Assembly (NCBI GenBank): GCA_964424355.1
Contig: CAYRIO010000018.1
Location: 1 to 64,000, forward strand
Source: CAZEHS01 sp964424355
GTDB taxonomy: Bacteria > Bacillota > Clostridia > Peptostreptococcales > Acidaminobacteraceae
Reading direction: 5' to 3'
DNA length: 64,000 nucleotides
The notes beneath the pieces are model-generated. The model was not told the DNA's origin. It did no database searches and was given only the letters and a program-made list of their open reading frames with translations. Each line of letters opens with the position of its first letter. Position 1 is the first letter of the stretch. Both the position numbers and the translations under genes were made by a program. Shown here piece by piece: positions 51,614 to 60,780 of the stretch.

Positions 51614-52162
51614 ATGAAACCAAGAGATATGATTTTGATCGCTATGTTTGCAGCACTTACAGCCATCGGTGCCTTCATCAGAATTGAAACCCCTTTTGTG
51701 CCATTTACCCTGCAATACCTGTTCTGTGCTTACAGCGGCGTCTTGCTGGGCTTCAGGAAAGCTCTGTATTCACAGCTGCTGTACGTGGGGATTGGCTTGA
51801 TCGGCCTGCCTGTATTCACCAAAGGCGGCGGTCCGGCCTATATTCTGCAGCCGACGTTTGGCTATCTGATCGGATTTATTCTCTGCGCAGCGATCACCGG
51901 CTGGCTGATCGAGAAAAACAAGGCCCTGACCTTCACCAACGTCCTGTTGCCCGTCTTGGCTGGATTGACAGCGGTCTACGTCTGTGGCGTTCCGTATCTG
52001 TACGGGATTGTGAATTTCTATCTGGGGAAGACCATGCCGTTCTCGGCTGCCCTAACGGCAGGCTTTGTCCCTTTTATCCTGCAGGATCTGCTCATGAGCG
52101 TCCTGGTGGCTCTGACGGCATTGAAAGTGGTTCCCATTCTAAAACGGGCCGGGCTGTTTTAA
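51614..52162 (+). CDS. bioY: Biotin transporter BioY (ECF S component)
   Basis: 182 aa, six hydrophobic segments. Motifs: ALTAIGAFIRIE near the start, LGFRKALYSQLLYVGIGLIGLPVFTKGGGPAYILQPTFGYLIGF (conserved in BioY) across about residues 41-85. It takes up biotin alone or with a shared EcfAAT module, not seen here. GGAGG lies 7 nt upstream. Confidence 0.92.
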   Translation: MKPRDMILIAMFAALTAIGAFIRIETPFVPFTLQYLFCAYSGVLLGFRKALYSQLLYVGIGLIGLPVFTKGGGPAYILQPTFGYLIGFILCAAITGWLIEKNKALTFTNVLLPVLAGLTAVYVCGVPYLYGIVNFYLGKTMPFSAALTAGFVPFILQDLLMSVLVALTALKVVPILKRAGLF

Positions 52163-52341
52163 AGGTCGAACGTTCTTGGGATCGATGGGGGTAAAAGACT
52201 GATAAAAGCCGGATACTCTCTGTATCGGCTGTATTAATATTCGCGTTCCGTTGACTGCCTCTGCCAAACCTGATAGACTTGTACTGTATTTTCAGCAGGC
52301 GTGTAATCCATGTAGAAGATAAGGAAAGTGGGTGCGGTGAT

Positions 52342-53628
52342 ATGTCAACGGTAGTTGTTGTAGGTTCCCAGTGGGGAGATGAAGGAAAAGGCAAGGTCAT
52401 TGATTTTCTTGCCAGAGAAGCCGATGTAGTTATCCGGGGTCAAGGCGGCAACAATGCCGGTCATACAGTGGTGGTCGGGAATAAGAAATATGCCCTGCAT
52501 CTGATTCCATCAGGAATCCTGAATCCCAGCACGATCAATCTCATCGGCAATGGGGTGGTTTTTGATCCGGAAGGTTTTTTCAATGAAATCGACCAGCTGT
52601 CCGCTAACGGGATCGATATCAGTACAATCCGGGTCAGCGATAGAGCCCATCTGATTTTCCCCTATCATAAAGAAATCGACCGGTTGATGGAAGAAGCCCG
52701 GGGCGAGAATAAGATCGGGACCACTCAAAAGGGTATCGGTCCCTGTTATATGGACAAGGTGGAGCGAACCGGGCTGCGGCTTTGCGATCTGATGGAAACG
52801 GAAACGTTCCCCCAGAAGGCGGCGCATCTGATTCAGCAGAAGAACATCTTCATGGAAAAAATGTACGGTGCGGCACCGATGGATGCCCAAAGCATAATTA
52901 CCCGCTACCTTGAACTGGGTCAGCGCCTGAAGCCTTTTGTGGCGGACACAGGGGTCATTGCCCATGAAGCCGTCATGGCAGGAAAGAAAGTCCTGCTTGA
53001 AGGCGCTCAGGGAACCCTGCTAGACGTGGATCTGGGCACCTACCCATATGTCACCAGCTCCCATCCCACCTCCGGCGGTTTCACCATCGGCTCTGGGATC
53101 GGCCCCAACCGGATTGAAACGGTAATCGGTATTACGAAGGCCTACACCACCCGTGTCGGCAAGGGCCCCCTCGTTACGGAATTGGAGAATGCTACTGGGG
53201 ACAGGATCCGGGAAGCCGGCCATGAATATGGCACCACCACGGGCAGACCCCGCAGATGCGGGTGGCTGGACCTGGTGGTCGTCGATTATGCTTCCCGGGT
53301 CAACGGGATGACAGGCATCGCTTTGATGCTTCTGGATGTCCTGACAGGCTTTGAAGAGGTTAAAATCTGTACGGCGTATCAGGTGGATGGTCGGGAACAG
53401 CGGCATTTTCCTGCCAGCCTCGAACTGCTTGGCCGATGCACACCGGTGTATACCACCCTTCCCGGCTGGACAGAGGATATTTCGGAGGTTAAATCCTTCG
53501 ATGAGCTTCCGGCTGCGGCCAAGGCGTATGTTCAATTCATCGAAGAGTACCTGGGGATTCCAGCCCAGTTGATCTCCGTAGGTCCCAGAAGGGATCAAAC
53601 CTTGGTACGAGGTGTTTTCTTCAAATAG
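52342..53628 (+). CDS. purA: Adenylosuccinate synthetase
   Basis: 428 aa from the ATG at 52342. GSQWGDEGKGKVIDFLA (P-loop-like) and QGGNNAGHTVVV near the N-terminus; GTTQKGIGPCYMDK near 130; EGAQGTLLDVDLGTYPYVTSS near 220; TTTGRPRRCGWLDLV near 300. It converts IMP, aspartate and GTP to adenylosuccinate. A possible promoter is TTGACT (52251-52256), 17 bp, TAGACT (52274-52279). purA commonly follows dnaB in Firmicutes. Confidence 0.96.
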   Translation: MSTVVVVGSQWGDEGKGKVIDFLAREADVVIRGQGGNNAGHTVVVGNKKYALHLIPSGILNPSTINLIGNGVVFDPEGFFNEIDQLSANGIDISTIRVSDRAHLIFPYHKEIDRLMEEARGENKIGTTQKGIGPCYMDKVERTGLRLCDLMETETFPQKAAHLIQQKNIFMEKMYGAAPMDAQSIITRYLELGQRLKPFVADTGVIAHEAVMAGKKVLLEGAQGTLLDVDLGTYPYVTSSHPTSGGFTIGSGIGPNRIETVIGITKAYTTRVGKGPLVTELENATGDRIREAGHEYGTTTGRPRRCGWLDLVVVDYASRVNGMTGIALMLLDVLTGFEEVKICTAYQVDGREQRHFPASLELLGRCTPVYTTLPGWTEDISEVKSFDELPAAAKAYVQFIEEYLGIPAQLISVGPRRDQTLVRGVFFK

Positions 53629-53655
53629 AGTCAAGTGGTGTCAACGAAACAATAA

Positions 53656-53704
53656 AAAGGCCGCTGCAGCTTGAGAGTGTTCATCTCAGGTTGCAGCGGC
53701 CTTT
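53656..53704. terminator. Bidirectional terminator between purA and dnaI
   Basis: AAAGGCCGCTGCA (53656-53668) with TGCAGCGGCCTTT (53692-53704), plus an inner TTGAGA/TCTCAG pairing. It serves two converging genes. Confidence 0.85.
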
Positions 53705-53714
53705 CATCGGTTGA

Positions 53715-54701
53715 TTACTTGTATTCGAAGCGCAGATCTTCACCATAGAATTCCATCAGTTCAAACTGGCTGAGGAGCCTGGAGGATACCCGTTCTCCAT
53801 AAGTGCGGACCAATTCGGTGGGGGGGAGGTTCGTGGAGAAAATCATCTTCTTCTTGCCCATCAGCCGTGAATTGAGGATGTTGAAAAACTCTACATTGGT
53901 AAAGGTGTTGGTCAGCTCGGTACCCAGATCGTCCACAATCAATAGATCGCAGTCATAGATCATCCGATACGAAAGTTCGGCGTCGGGGTTATCACGTCGG
54001 CCGAATTTATAATTCTCCATGGCTTCAGCAATACGGAACGAAGTCTGATAGAGGACGGTGTAGCCTTTATCCAGAAGTGCCCGGGCAATGCAGCTGCACA
54101 GGAACGTCTTTCCCTGCCCGGCGCCGCCGTGAAAAATCAGATTAGGCTCCGCATAGGACTCGAACTGATCAATGAACCGCTGGGCAACGGTGCCGATATG
54201 ACGGATATTCTCCCGGGGGCTGCGGTCTTTCCCAGGAAACGGTGCCTTTGAGAAAAGATCCAGGTTGAAGGTGCCGAAATGCTGCTCCCGAAGCAGAAGT
54301 CCCAGATTGGAATTCTGGTAGGCCCGGTCGATCAGCTTTTGACGCAGGCAGCGGCACGGGTTATTATCCGGCGTATAGCCAGTGTCCTTGCACAGGGGAC
54401 ACCGATAGGTCAGTTCAAGGAACTGGTTGCTGAGTCCCTGGGCAACCAGCAGGGCCGAACGTTCTTTTATAAGAGCGTCCAATGTTGCCCGGATTTCCTG
54501 GGTTCCCTTTTTAAAATCCTCGGGATGCTTGAGTACCCACCGGGCGATGTCCATGCCCACTTGGCTCATCTGACGATCAATCTCAGCAATCCGCGGAATT
54601 CGATGATACACCTCTTCGGTCCGGTGCTGGAGCTCTATCTGCGCCTGCTCCCGGAGCCGTGAAAATTCCTGCAGTATTTCCTGAGATACACGGGTCTTCA
54701 T
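53715..54701 (-). CDS. dnaI: Helicase loader ATPase, DnaI/DnaC-like
   Basis: 328 aa. N-terminal helical part (1-120) with a Cys cluster CPLCKDTGYTPDNNPCRC (about 122-139) like the DnaI zinc ribbon. AAA+ domain: Walker A GGAGQGKTFLCSCIA near 200, Walker B LLIVDDLGTE near 260, sensor FSTNLPP near 298. It loads DnaB at the origin and at stalled forks. Its ATG overlaps the dnaD stop by 1 nt (TGATG). The operon is transcribed toward the origin, against the fork. Confidence 0.9.
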   Translation of the reverse strand: MKTRVSQEILQEFSRLREQAQIELQHRTEEVYHRIPRIAEIDRQMSQVGMDIARWVLKHPEDFKKGTQEIRATLDALIKERSALLVAQGLSNQFLELTYRCPLCKDTGYTPDNNPCRCLRQKLIDRAYQNSNLGLLLREQHFGTFNLDLFSKAPFPGKDRSPRENIRHIGTVAQRFIDQFESYAEPNLIFHGGAGQGKTFLCSCIARALLDKGYTVLYQTSFRIAEAMENYKFGRRDNPDAELSYRMIYDCDLLIVDDLGTELTNTFTNVEFFNILNSRLMGKKKMIFSTNLPPTELVRTYGERVSSRLLSQFELMEFYGEDLRFEYK

Positions 54702-55495
54702 CAGTCGCCTCCTACGGTGCTTTTCTTAGTTTTGCGCTTTTGGATCAACGCATTCAGTTCCGATTCGTTCAGCTTTGAAAGCTGTCCCTCAAAATTGTGG
54801 AACCGGTTGGGTTTTGGATTCTTGGAGGGTGCAGTCTTGGCTTTTTCCTGACGCGGAGGCGGCTGCGTGGGGTTTTCAGGATTCTGATCACACCAACTGC
54901 GTACCACGGTGCCTGTATACTTGATATTGCGGATGTTTTTCTCGCGGATTACGAACTCGAAGGCTTTTACAATTCCCTGAGGTTCAATGGGCAGCGCGCT
55001 GAGCCACTCCAGGATATCCATGCATTCATTGGGCTGCAGGGGACGCCCCATCAAGGCGGCAATATCACTGAACATTTTTTTGTGCACAGGCTCTCGCAGG
55101 GAATCTGTCAGCTGTTCAGGGGAGGGGGTCTTTACGCGGGGGGCCGCTTCGTGGCGCGGCTTGAAGTTGTTTTCAACATAAAGCTGGCGCAGGGAAATGA
55201 ACTCTACGGAGAATTTTTCAGGGTCATCGGCCCGGATGTCCGTTTTCTTGATCAGGCCCCGGTCTTCCCAGAATGTCCATGCATCAAGGACCTCCTTGAG
55301 CGTCAGGCCCAAATGTCGGGCCAGGGCTTCATGGCTGAATCGGGCATGGGCCTCCGGATCGCAGGCGTAGCGATATCCCAACAGGTAAACCTTCAGTGCG
55401 TTTCCATCGGACATCGGCAGGACTTCGGTCAAAAATATATTCTCAATGGCGGTTGTTTCCAGATCAAGGGCGGGGGTTTGCTTTTTAAAAGCCAT
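54701..55495 (-). CDS. DnaD/DnaB2-like primosomal protein
   Basis: 264 aa. N-terminal winged helix (residues 20-85: HEALARHLGLTLKEVLDAWTFWEDRGLIKK) as in DnaD. The C-terminal DnaD domain (about 135-210) ends with IKYTGTVVRSWCDQN, the YxxxIxxxW-type motif. A Lys/Pro-rich tail follows. With DnaI it links DnaA at the origin to helicase loading. The start has AAAAGGAG upstream. Confidence 0.88.
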   Translation of the reverse strand: MAFKKQTPALDLETTAIENIFLTEVLPMSDGNALKVYLLGYRYACDPEAHARFSHEALARHLGLTLKEVLDAWTFWEDRGLIKKTDIRADDPEKFSVEFISLRQLYVENNFKPRHEAAPRVKTPSPEQLTDSLREPVHKKMFSDIAALMGRPLQPNECMDILEWLSALPIEPQGIVKAFEFVIREKNIRNIKYTGTVVRSWCDQNPENPTQPPPRQEKAKTAPSKNPKPNRFHNFEGQLSKLNESELNALIQKRKTKKSTVGGD

Positions 55496-55552
55496 TTTGT
55501 GTCACTCCTTTTCTATGCACAGTCATTATATCAGTGTCAGAGGAGGGCCGGA

Positions 55553-55609
55553 AGTGGATAACAGGGATAACTCTGTGGATAACTTCCGTTTCCGTGGGGA
55601 TTATCCACA
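55553..55609. promoter_or_regulatory. DnaA-box cluster upstream of the dnaD-dnaI operon
   Basis: AGTGGATAA at 55553-55561 (one mismatch), TGTGGATAA at 55574-55582 (perfect, minus) and TTATCCACA at 55601-55609 (perfect, plus). The last two are inverted, with centres 27 bp apart. They lie in the 284-bp divergent gap between dnaD and the M23 gene, which otherwise holds only promoters; an extended -10 (TGATATACT, 55711-55719) serves the M23 gene. Confidence 0.75.
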
Positions 55610-55779
55610 AAAAAATGTGCATGAGTGGTGGAAAAACCTGTGTTTTGGGGAGGGTGAAGTCTTCCACAGAGCAGTCATGAATCAAGAGGGGTGCCAGAAG
55701 AGGCGTTTTATGATATACTGTTTGGGAACCTGCGGCACTATGCCATCATCGGGTTGACTTAAAAATTAAGGAGGATTCA

Positions 55780-57243
55780 ATGGTAAAAGAGCAGTTGGAA
55801 CGCCTGATCGGGTCAGTGAAGGACAAGGCTGAAGCCATGTTTTCAACCTTGAATAGAGCAGGTAAGTCCATTGATTGGAAGCAGATCGGTCAAGTAAAGG
55901 GGTCAGTGAAAACAACCCTTCATCATACATATGCCCATCTTGTCTCAACCGGAAAGCAGCTTGTTGTCACGCTCCAGGAAACGGACTGGGTCCGGTTGTT
56001 GAAGGAGAACAAACCGGTGGCTTTGGCAGGATCCTGCCTGATGCTGGTGTCGGTGGTGGGGATCTATAGCTTCATCAACATCGATAAGAATATTTTTGGA
56101 CCGAAGCAGGTAGATTTTCTGAGTGCAACCACTGCGGCGAAAGCAGCATCTGCCATGGCTGTTGATGAGCCGACTCTGAATAACATCAAGAACGTCAATC
56201 CTGCCCGGCGCATCAGCGTCAGCGGCTTCAGCATTTTTTCAGACGGAGAGGCCGTTGCATTTGCGGCGACCGAAACCGAAGCCAACCAAATCCTGGCGGC
56301 CCTCAAGAAGGCCTACACGATTCCCGGTGCTCAGGAATCCTGGTTTATTGAGACGGTCGTAGTCAAGGCAGACCGGTTGGATATCGTAAAGTTTGACGGG
56401 AGCCGGACCTTGGAAGATGCGGTTCACCAAATTGCTAAAGGTACATCTGAAACCCAAGAGCATGTGATTCAGCAGGGTGAAAACCTGTGGCTGATTGCGA
56501 AAAAATATCAGATATCCATGGACACTCTGATTGCAGCCAATCCGGGCATAAATCCCGAAAAGGTGAAAATCAACCAAAAACTCAGCCTGGTTGTTCCCAA
56601 GCCGATGATTTCGGTAGCATGCAAAGAAGTGAAGGAATACAACGAAAGCATCCCCTTTGAAGTGGCCTATGAAGAATCAGCGACCGCCTACAAGGGCGAA
56701 GCAAAGGTAAAGCGGGCTGGGGTGCAAGGGGAGCGGTTCGTCAAGGCGGAAATCGTCCGTATAAACGGCAAGGAGATCGAACGGAAGGTTCTTGAAGAGA
56801 AAATCAGTAAGAACCCAGTCGGAAAGATCGTCGTTAAAGGGACAAAGAATCCCCCGCCGAAGATCGGCACGGGTAAGTTCCTTTGGCCCACGTCCCGTGG
56901 CTCGGTTTCTTCAAAGTTCGGTTCCCGGTGGGGACGGATGCATGAAGGGATCGATATCAGCCTGCCAATCGGGTCTTCGGTGAAGGCCTGCGATGGTGGC
57001 AAGGTAACCTTCAGCGGCTATAAGAACGGGTATGGGCTATGCGTCATTGTCAACCACGGCGGCGGCTATTCCACGCTGTACGGTCACAACAGCAAACTTC
57101 TGGTGAAGGCAGGACAGTCCGTATTCAGAGGACAGGAGATCACCAAGAGCGGTAATACTGGCCGCAGCACAGGTCCACATCTGCATGTTGAAGTGCAGAA
57201 AAACGGGACACCGGTCAATCCACTGAATTATTTGAAACGTTAA
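55780..57243 (+). CDS. M23 family metallopeptidase with LysM and G5 domains
   Basis: 487 aa, AAGGAGG upstream. A cytoplasmic N-terminus (1-75) precedes one membrane segment (PVALAGSCLMLVSVVGIYSFI, about 76-96). Outside: a linker region, LysM (HVIQQGENLWLIAKKYQIS, about 227-270), a G5-like domain (about 275-355) and an M23 endopeptidase (about 370-485) with zinc ligands in HEGIDI and HLHVEV and the GHNS segment. It likely trims peptidoglycan at the cell surface. It lies 140 nt before walR, whose regulon usually includes such hydrolases. Confidence 0.92.
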   Translation: MVKEQLERLIGSVKDKAEAMFSTLNRAGKSIDWKQIGQVKGSVKTTLHHTYAHLVSTGKQLVVTLQETDWVRLLKENKPVALAGSCLMLVSVVGIYSFINIDKNIFGPKQVDFLSATTAAKAASAMAVDEPTLNNIKNVNPARRISVSGFSIFSDGEAVAFAATETEANQILAALKKAYTIPGAQESWFIETVVVKADRLDIVKFDGSRTLEDAVHQIAKGTSETQEHVIQQGENLWLIAKKYQISMDTLIAANPGINPEKVKINQKLSLVVPKPMISVACKEVKEYNESIPFEVAYEESATAYKGEAKVKRAGVQGERFVKAEIVRINGKEIERKVLEEKISKNPVGKIVVKGTKNPPPKIGTGKFLWPTSRGSVSSKFGSRWGRMHEGIDISLPIGSSVKACDGGKVTFSGYKNGYGLCVIVNHGGGYSTLYGHNSKLLVKAGQSVFRGQEITKSGNTGRSTGPHLHVEVQKNGTPVNPLNYLKR

Positions 57244-57248
57244 TCGGA

Positions 57249-57274
57249 AAAGACCTGGCCTCTGCCAGGTCTTT
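57249..57274 (+). terminator. Terminator after the M23 gene
   Basis: AAAGACCTGGC (57249-57259), loop CTCT, GCCAGGTCTTT (57264-57274). Confidence 0.88.
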
Positions 57275-57387
57275 CTTGCTTGAATGGGTCGGCGTAAATG
57301 CGGTTTTCCTTGCCAGATCCGGATACAATTGAGTAAGATAGGGATGTAAGCTAAAATCCGGCTGTATTTCGAACGGAGGAAAAACAG

Positions 57388-58086
57388 ATGAACAGAAAAA
57401 TCCTGGTGGTTGACGACGAAAAACCAATCTCAGACATTATATTATTCAATCTTCAAAAGGAAGGCTATGACGTCAGTGTGGCATTTGACGGTGAAGAGGC
57501 CTTAAAAGTGGCGTATCAGGTTCAACCGGACCTGATTCTTCTGGATGTCATGCTGCCGAAACTGGATGGGTTCCAGGTTCTCCGGCGGTTGCGGGAGGCC
57601 TTCAATACGCCGGTGATCATGCTGACCGCCCGTGAAGAAGAGGTGGATAAAGTCCTGGGCCTGGAGTTGGGGGCGGATGATTATATCACCAAACCTTTTG
57701 GCATGCGGGAGTTGATGGCACGGGTCAAAGCGAATCTGCGGCGTATCGAAATCGATGGCGGCAGCGGTGAGCAAACCTCCGGCAATACCATCCGATCAAA
57801 AGAGCTCTTCATCGATCTGGACCGGTATGAGGTGAGGAAGGCCGACCAGGTGATTGAACTGACCCTCCGCGAATTCGAGCTGCTCCGATTTCTGGCTACC
57901 CAGGAAAATCAGATATTCACCCGGGAACAGCTGCTGAAGGATGTCTGGGGCTATGAATATTTTGGGGATATCCGAACGGTGGATGTAACGGTCAGAAGAC
58001 TTCGGGAAAAAATAGAGGATGATTCCAGCAACCCCCATTTTGTCATGACGAAGCGGGGCGTGGGGTATTATTTCAGGAGAGCTTAA
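57388..58086 (+). CDS. walR: Response regulator WalR (YycF)
   Basis: 232 aa OmpR/PhoB-type regulator. REC domain: acidic residues in VVDDEKP, phospho-Asp in LILLDVMLP near residue 53, Thr in MLTARE and Lys in ITKPFG. C-terminal winged helix: REFELLRFLATQENQIFTREQLLKDVWGYEY and VDVTVRRLREKIE. Essential cell-wall regulator in Firmicutes. Three nt separate it from walK; walH, walI and walJ follow, supporting the assignment. Confidence 0.94.
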   Translation: MNRKILVVDDEKPISDIILFNLQKEGYDVSVAFDGEEALKVAYQVQPDLILLDVMLPKLDGFQVLRRLREAFNTPVIMLTAREEEVDKVLGLELGADDYITKPFGMRELMARVKANLRRIEIDGGSGEQTSGNTIRSKELFIDLDRYEVRKADQVIELTLREFELLRFLATQENQIFTREQLLKDVWGYEYFGDIRTVDVTVRRLREKIEDDSSNPHFVMTKRGVGYYFRRA

Positions 58087-58089
58087 ACT

Positions 58090-59874
58090 ATGTTCAGAAG
58101 TATACGCTGGAAATTCATAATCATCTATTTCATGCTGGTTTTCATTGCAATGATCATTTCCGGTGTGTTCGTTATCAAGTATTTTGAACAATATCAGATG
58201 GAAAATATCACGGCGCAGCTGGAGGATCTTTCCGAAAAGATCCTCTTGCCCCAGTTGACCGAAATCCCATCCCTGGAGGCCCAGGAATCTGCGGTCCAGG
58301 AAATCATCCGCCAAAAGCAGGCGGTCGGTTTCAGGGAAGAGGTCTATGTCATCAGCGGCGTGGATAACCGCATCATCGCCACCAGCACGGACAATGTCGG
58401 ACGCAAGGCATCCGAAATCCTGGGCAGCGGTTATGGGCTGATTGCCCAAAGCCTCAATGGGAAAACGGTGAAGCAGCGGATCACAAACAAGCAGCTGATT
58501 ACCATGGATATGGCGATCCCCATCATCCACGCAGGAAAACAGACGGGCTCGCTGTATCTTCGGTATGATCTTCGGGATACCAACAAGACCCTGGACCGAT
58601 CCAAGGTCATCATCATCCAAGCAACGCTGCTGGCGCTGTCGATCACGGTCGTTCTCAGCTACATCATTGCCAAGAGCGTAACGGAGCCGATCAATGCCGT
58701 CACAGAGAAGGCCTCAAAAATGGCCCAGGGAGATTTCGACCAGGCGGTGGATGTCCGGTCAGATGATGAAATCGGTAAACTGGCAGAGATGTTCAATCAC
58801 CTGACGGGAAAGCTGAAGGCCACCCTGGGGGAAATTTACCAGGAAAAAGGAAAGCTTGAGGCGATTCTCAACTATATGGCTGACGGCCTGATTGCCGTGG
58901 ACCAGGCGGGGGCCATCCTTCATATGAATCCCAAGGCCCGGGAAATTTTTGGTGTCTCTGATACCGGGCAGAGTGAAATCAATTATGATGTGCTGATCGG
59001 ACCCTTGAACGAAGCACTGATGATCGGATCGGTCATCGCACGCAACAGCGAATGGGTCGGAAATGATGTGATTGAATGCGGCGGTGCGGTCTATGCGGTT
59101 GGCTTTGCGCCGTTTAAAGATGAGCAGGATGAAAAGATCGGGCTGGTGTTTCTGTTCCAGGACATTACGGAGCAGCATCAGCTGGAGCAAATGCGACGGG
59201 AATTCGTTGCAAATGTGTCCCATGAACTGAAAACGCCTCTGACAAGTATCAAAAGCTATACGGAGACGCTTCTGGACGGCGTGATCGATGAACCGGATAC
59301 CGCCCGCCATTTCCTGAAGGTCGTGGATCACGAGGCCGATCGCATGACGCGCCTGGTCAGGGATTTGCTGCAGCTGTCGAATTTCGATGCCAATATCATC
59401 CGGTTCGACAGGGAGTACCATGATTATGTGGATCTGTGCAAGAAGACCCTCGCCAAGCTGGATGTTACCGCACGGAACCGCGGGCAGGCGCTGGTCCTGG
59501 AAAGCGCCCCGGGTGAACTGGTGGGCTACTTTGATTACGACCGCATTGAGCAGGTGGTCCAGAATATTGTCTCCAACGGATTGAAATACACGCCCGATGG
59601 CGGCCGGATTGCGCTCCGTGTCTATGAAGAATCGGAAATGATGATCCTGGAGGTTCAGGATAACGGCGTGGGTATTCCGGAGCAGGATATCCATCGGATT
59701 TTCGATCGTTTTTACCGGGTGGACAAAGCGCGTTCCAGAAATCTCGGCGGTACAGGCCTTGGGCTTTCCATCGCCCAGGAGATCGTCCATGCCCATAATG
59801 GCTCAATACGGATCAGCAGCGTGCTGAACGAAGGCACTTTGGTGCGGATCGCGATTCCTCTGGAGTTGTCATAA
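58090..59874 (+). CDS. walK: Sensor histidine kinase WalK (YycG)
   Basis: 594 aa. Two membrane segments (about 9-30 and 178-200) flank an extracellular PAS-like domain; then HAMP (about 200-250), cytoplasmic PAS (about 255-365), HisKA with His in FVANVSHELKTPLTSIKSY near 380, and HATPase with NIVSNGLKYTPDGG near 495, DNGVGIPEQD and GTGLGLSIAQEI. It phosphorylates WalR in response to cell-wall status. Confidence 0.94.
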   Translation: MFRSIRWKFIIIYFMLVFIAMIISGVFVIKYFEQYQMENITAQLEDLSEKILLPQLTEIPSLEAQESAVQEIIRQKQAVGFREEVYVISGVDNRIIATSTDNVGRKASEILGSGYGLIAQSLNGKTVKQRITNKQLITMDMAIPIIHAGKQTGSLYLRYDLRDTNKTLDRSKVIIIQATLLALSITVVLSYIIAKSVTEPINAVTEKASKMAQGDFDQAVDVRSDDEIGKLAEMFNHLTGKLKATLGEIYQEKGKLEAILNYMADGLIAVDQAGAILHMNPKAREIFGVSDTGQSEINYDVLIGPLNEALMIGSVIARNSEWVGNDVIECGGAVYAVGFAPFKDEQDEKIGLVFLFQDITEQHQLEQMRREFVANVSHELKTPLTSIKSYTETLLDGVIDEPDTARHFLKVVDHEADRMTRLVRDLLQLSNFDANIIRFDREYHDYVDLCKKTLAKLDVTARNRGQALVLESAPGELVGYFDYDRIEQVVQNIVSNGLKYTPDGGRIALRVYEESEMMILEVQDNGVGIPEQDIHRIFDRFYRVDKARSRNLGGTGLGLSIAQEIVHAHNGSIRISSVLNEGTLVRIAIPLELS

Positions 59875-59896
59875 TGTCACAGGGTTTTAAAACCTT

Positions 59897-59929
59897 TGTA
59901 ACGACTCTGTAATAATCGTCTGTTATACT
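59897..59929 (+). promoter_or_regulatory. WalR-type box and extended -10 promoter
   Basis: TGTAAC-GACTC-TGTAAT (59897-59913) fits the WalR consensus of two TGTWAH half-sites spaced by 5 bp. It covers the -35 position of TGTTATACT (-10 TATACT at 59924-59929). This predicts WalR control of the downstream secreted protein and walH-walI-walJ. Confidence 0.7.
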
Positions 59930-59961
59930 GATACTAAGAAAAAACAGCGGGAGGATTGGGC

Positions 59962-60762
59962 ATGACACGTAAAATCGGCCTGATCGTATGTGCGTGGGCC
60001 TTGGTCTGGATTCTAGGCACCGGGGTTTATGCAGATACTACACTAAAATTGAATACGACCCCAACGATTGAAATATATAGCCCGGAAATCGGTACAGAAG
60101 GGGATGTGATCCTGAAGAAGGACACCCTGTATGTAAAATTCCACTATTCGGGGAAATCCGCGGTGTATATGAGCCTGTATCGGACAGATCCGGAGTTTTA
60201 TCTTGGAAGTCAGCCGAAATCGGACGTTACGTTTGTGCCCAGCGGTGATTTTGACGATCTGACAGAAGAGCAGAAGTTGGATTACAGAAGGGTTGTCTAC
60301 AGTAAGAAGAATCGTGCTGAAGACGCCTATAAAGCGAGTACGATGGAGTACAGCAGTGCTTTGAGCCTCGCTAAGAAAACCTTCGGTGATGTAGCCAAAA
60401 TGGAAGCACTCAGAGTAGCCGGCGGGTTCGATGCAGCTCAGGCAGCTGTTGCAGAGCGGTATAAAAAAGCGGCCGGCGATGTGGCGGTGAAGAAAAAAGA
60501 ATATGCAACGGTGAAAGCACTGTACGATAAACTCTTTACTGAGCGCGTCTATGGGCCTAAAGCAATTTCGACGGTCCTTCTTGATACCGGACAGGATGAA
60601 ATTCCGGGGGTAAAACCGGGCACCTATGTCCTTGCCTTTGCTGAAAAAGCAGATGGCACGAAGATCATTAAAACCGTTGAGTTCCGCGTGTGTACATCAG
60701 AAAATGCTTTGGAGCAAATGCTGGACACGCTGCCGGAAACGCGCATCTTATCCGGACAGTAA
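59962..60762 (+). CDS. Secreted protein of unknown function in the wal operon
   Basis: 266 aa from the ATG at 59962 (GGGAGG 7 nt upstream; a TTG two codons earlier is less likely). A signal peptide is clear: MTRKIGLIVCAWALVWILGTGVYA, with cleavage after about residue 24. The mature part starts with a beta-rich segment (DTTLKLNTTPTIEIYSPEIG), has a helical Ala/Lys-rich insert (about 105-190) and ends in another beta-rich part (GVKPGTYVLAFAEKADG). I recognise no family. It sits between walK and walH, where Bacilli have no gene, behind a WalR-type box. Confidence 0.8.
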   Translation: MTRKIGLIVCAWALVWILGTGVYADTTLKLNTTPTIEIYSPEIGTEGDVILKKDTLYVKFHYSGKSAVYMSLYRTDPEFYLGSQPKSDVTFVPSGDFDDLTEEQKLDYRRVVYSKKNRAEDAYKASTMEYSSALSLAKKTFGDVAKMEALRVAGGFDAAQAAVAERYKKAAGDVAVKKKEYATVKALYDKLFTERVYGPKAISTVLLDTGQDEIPGVKPGTYVLAFAEKADGTKIIKTVEFRVCTSENALEQMLDTLPETRILSGQ

Positions 60763-60780
60763 CACCAGTGGAGGCAGTTC

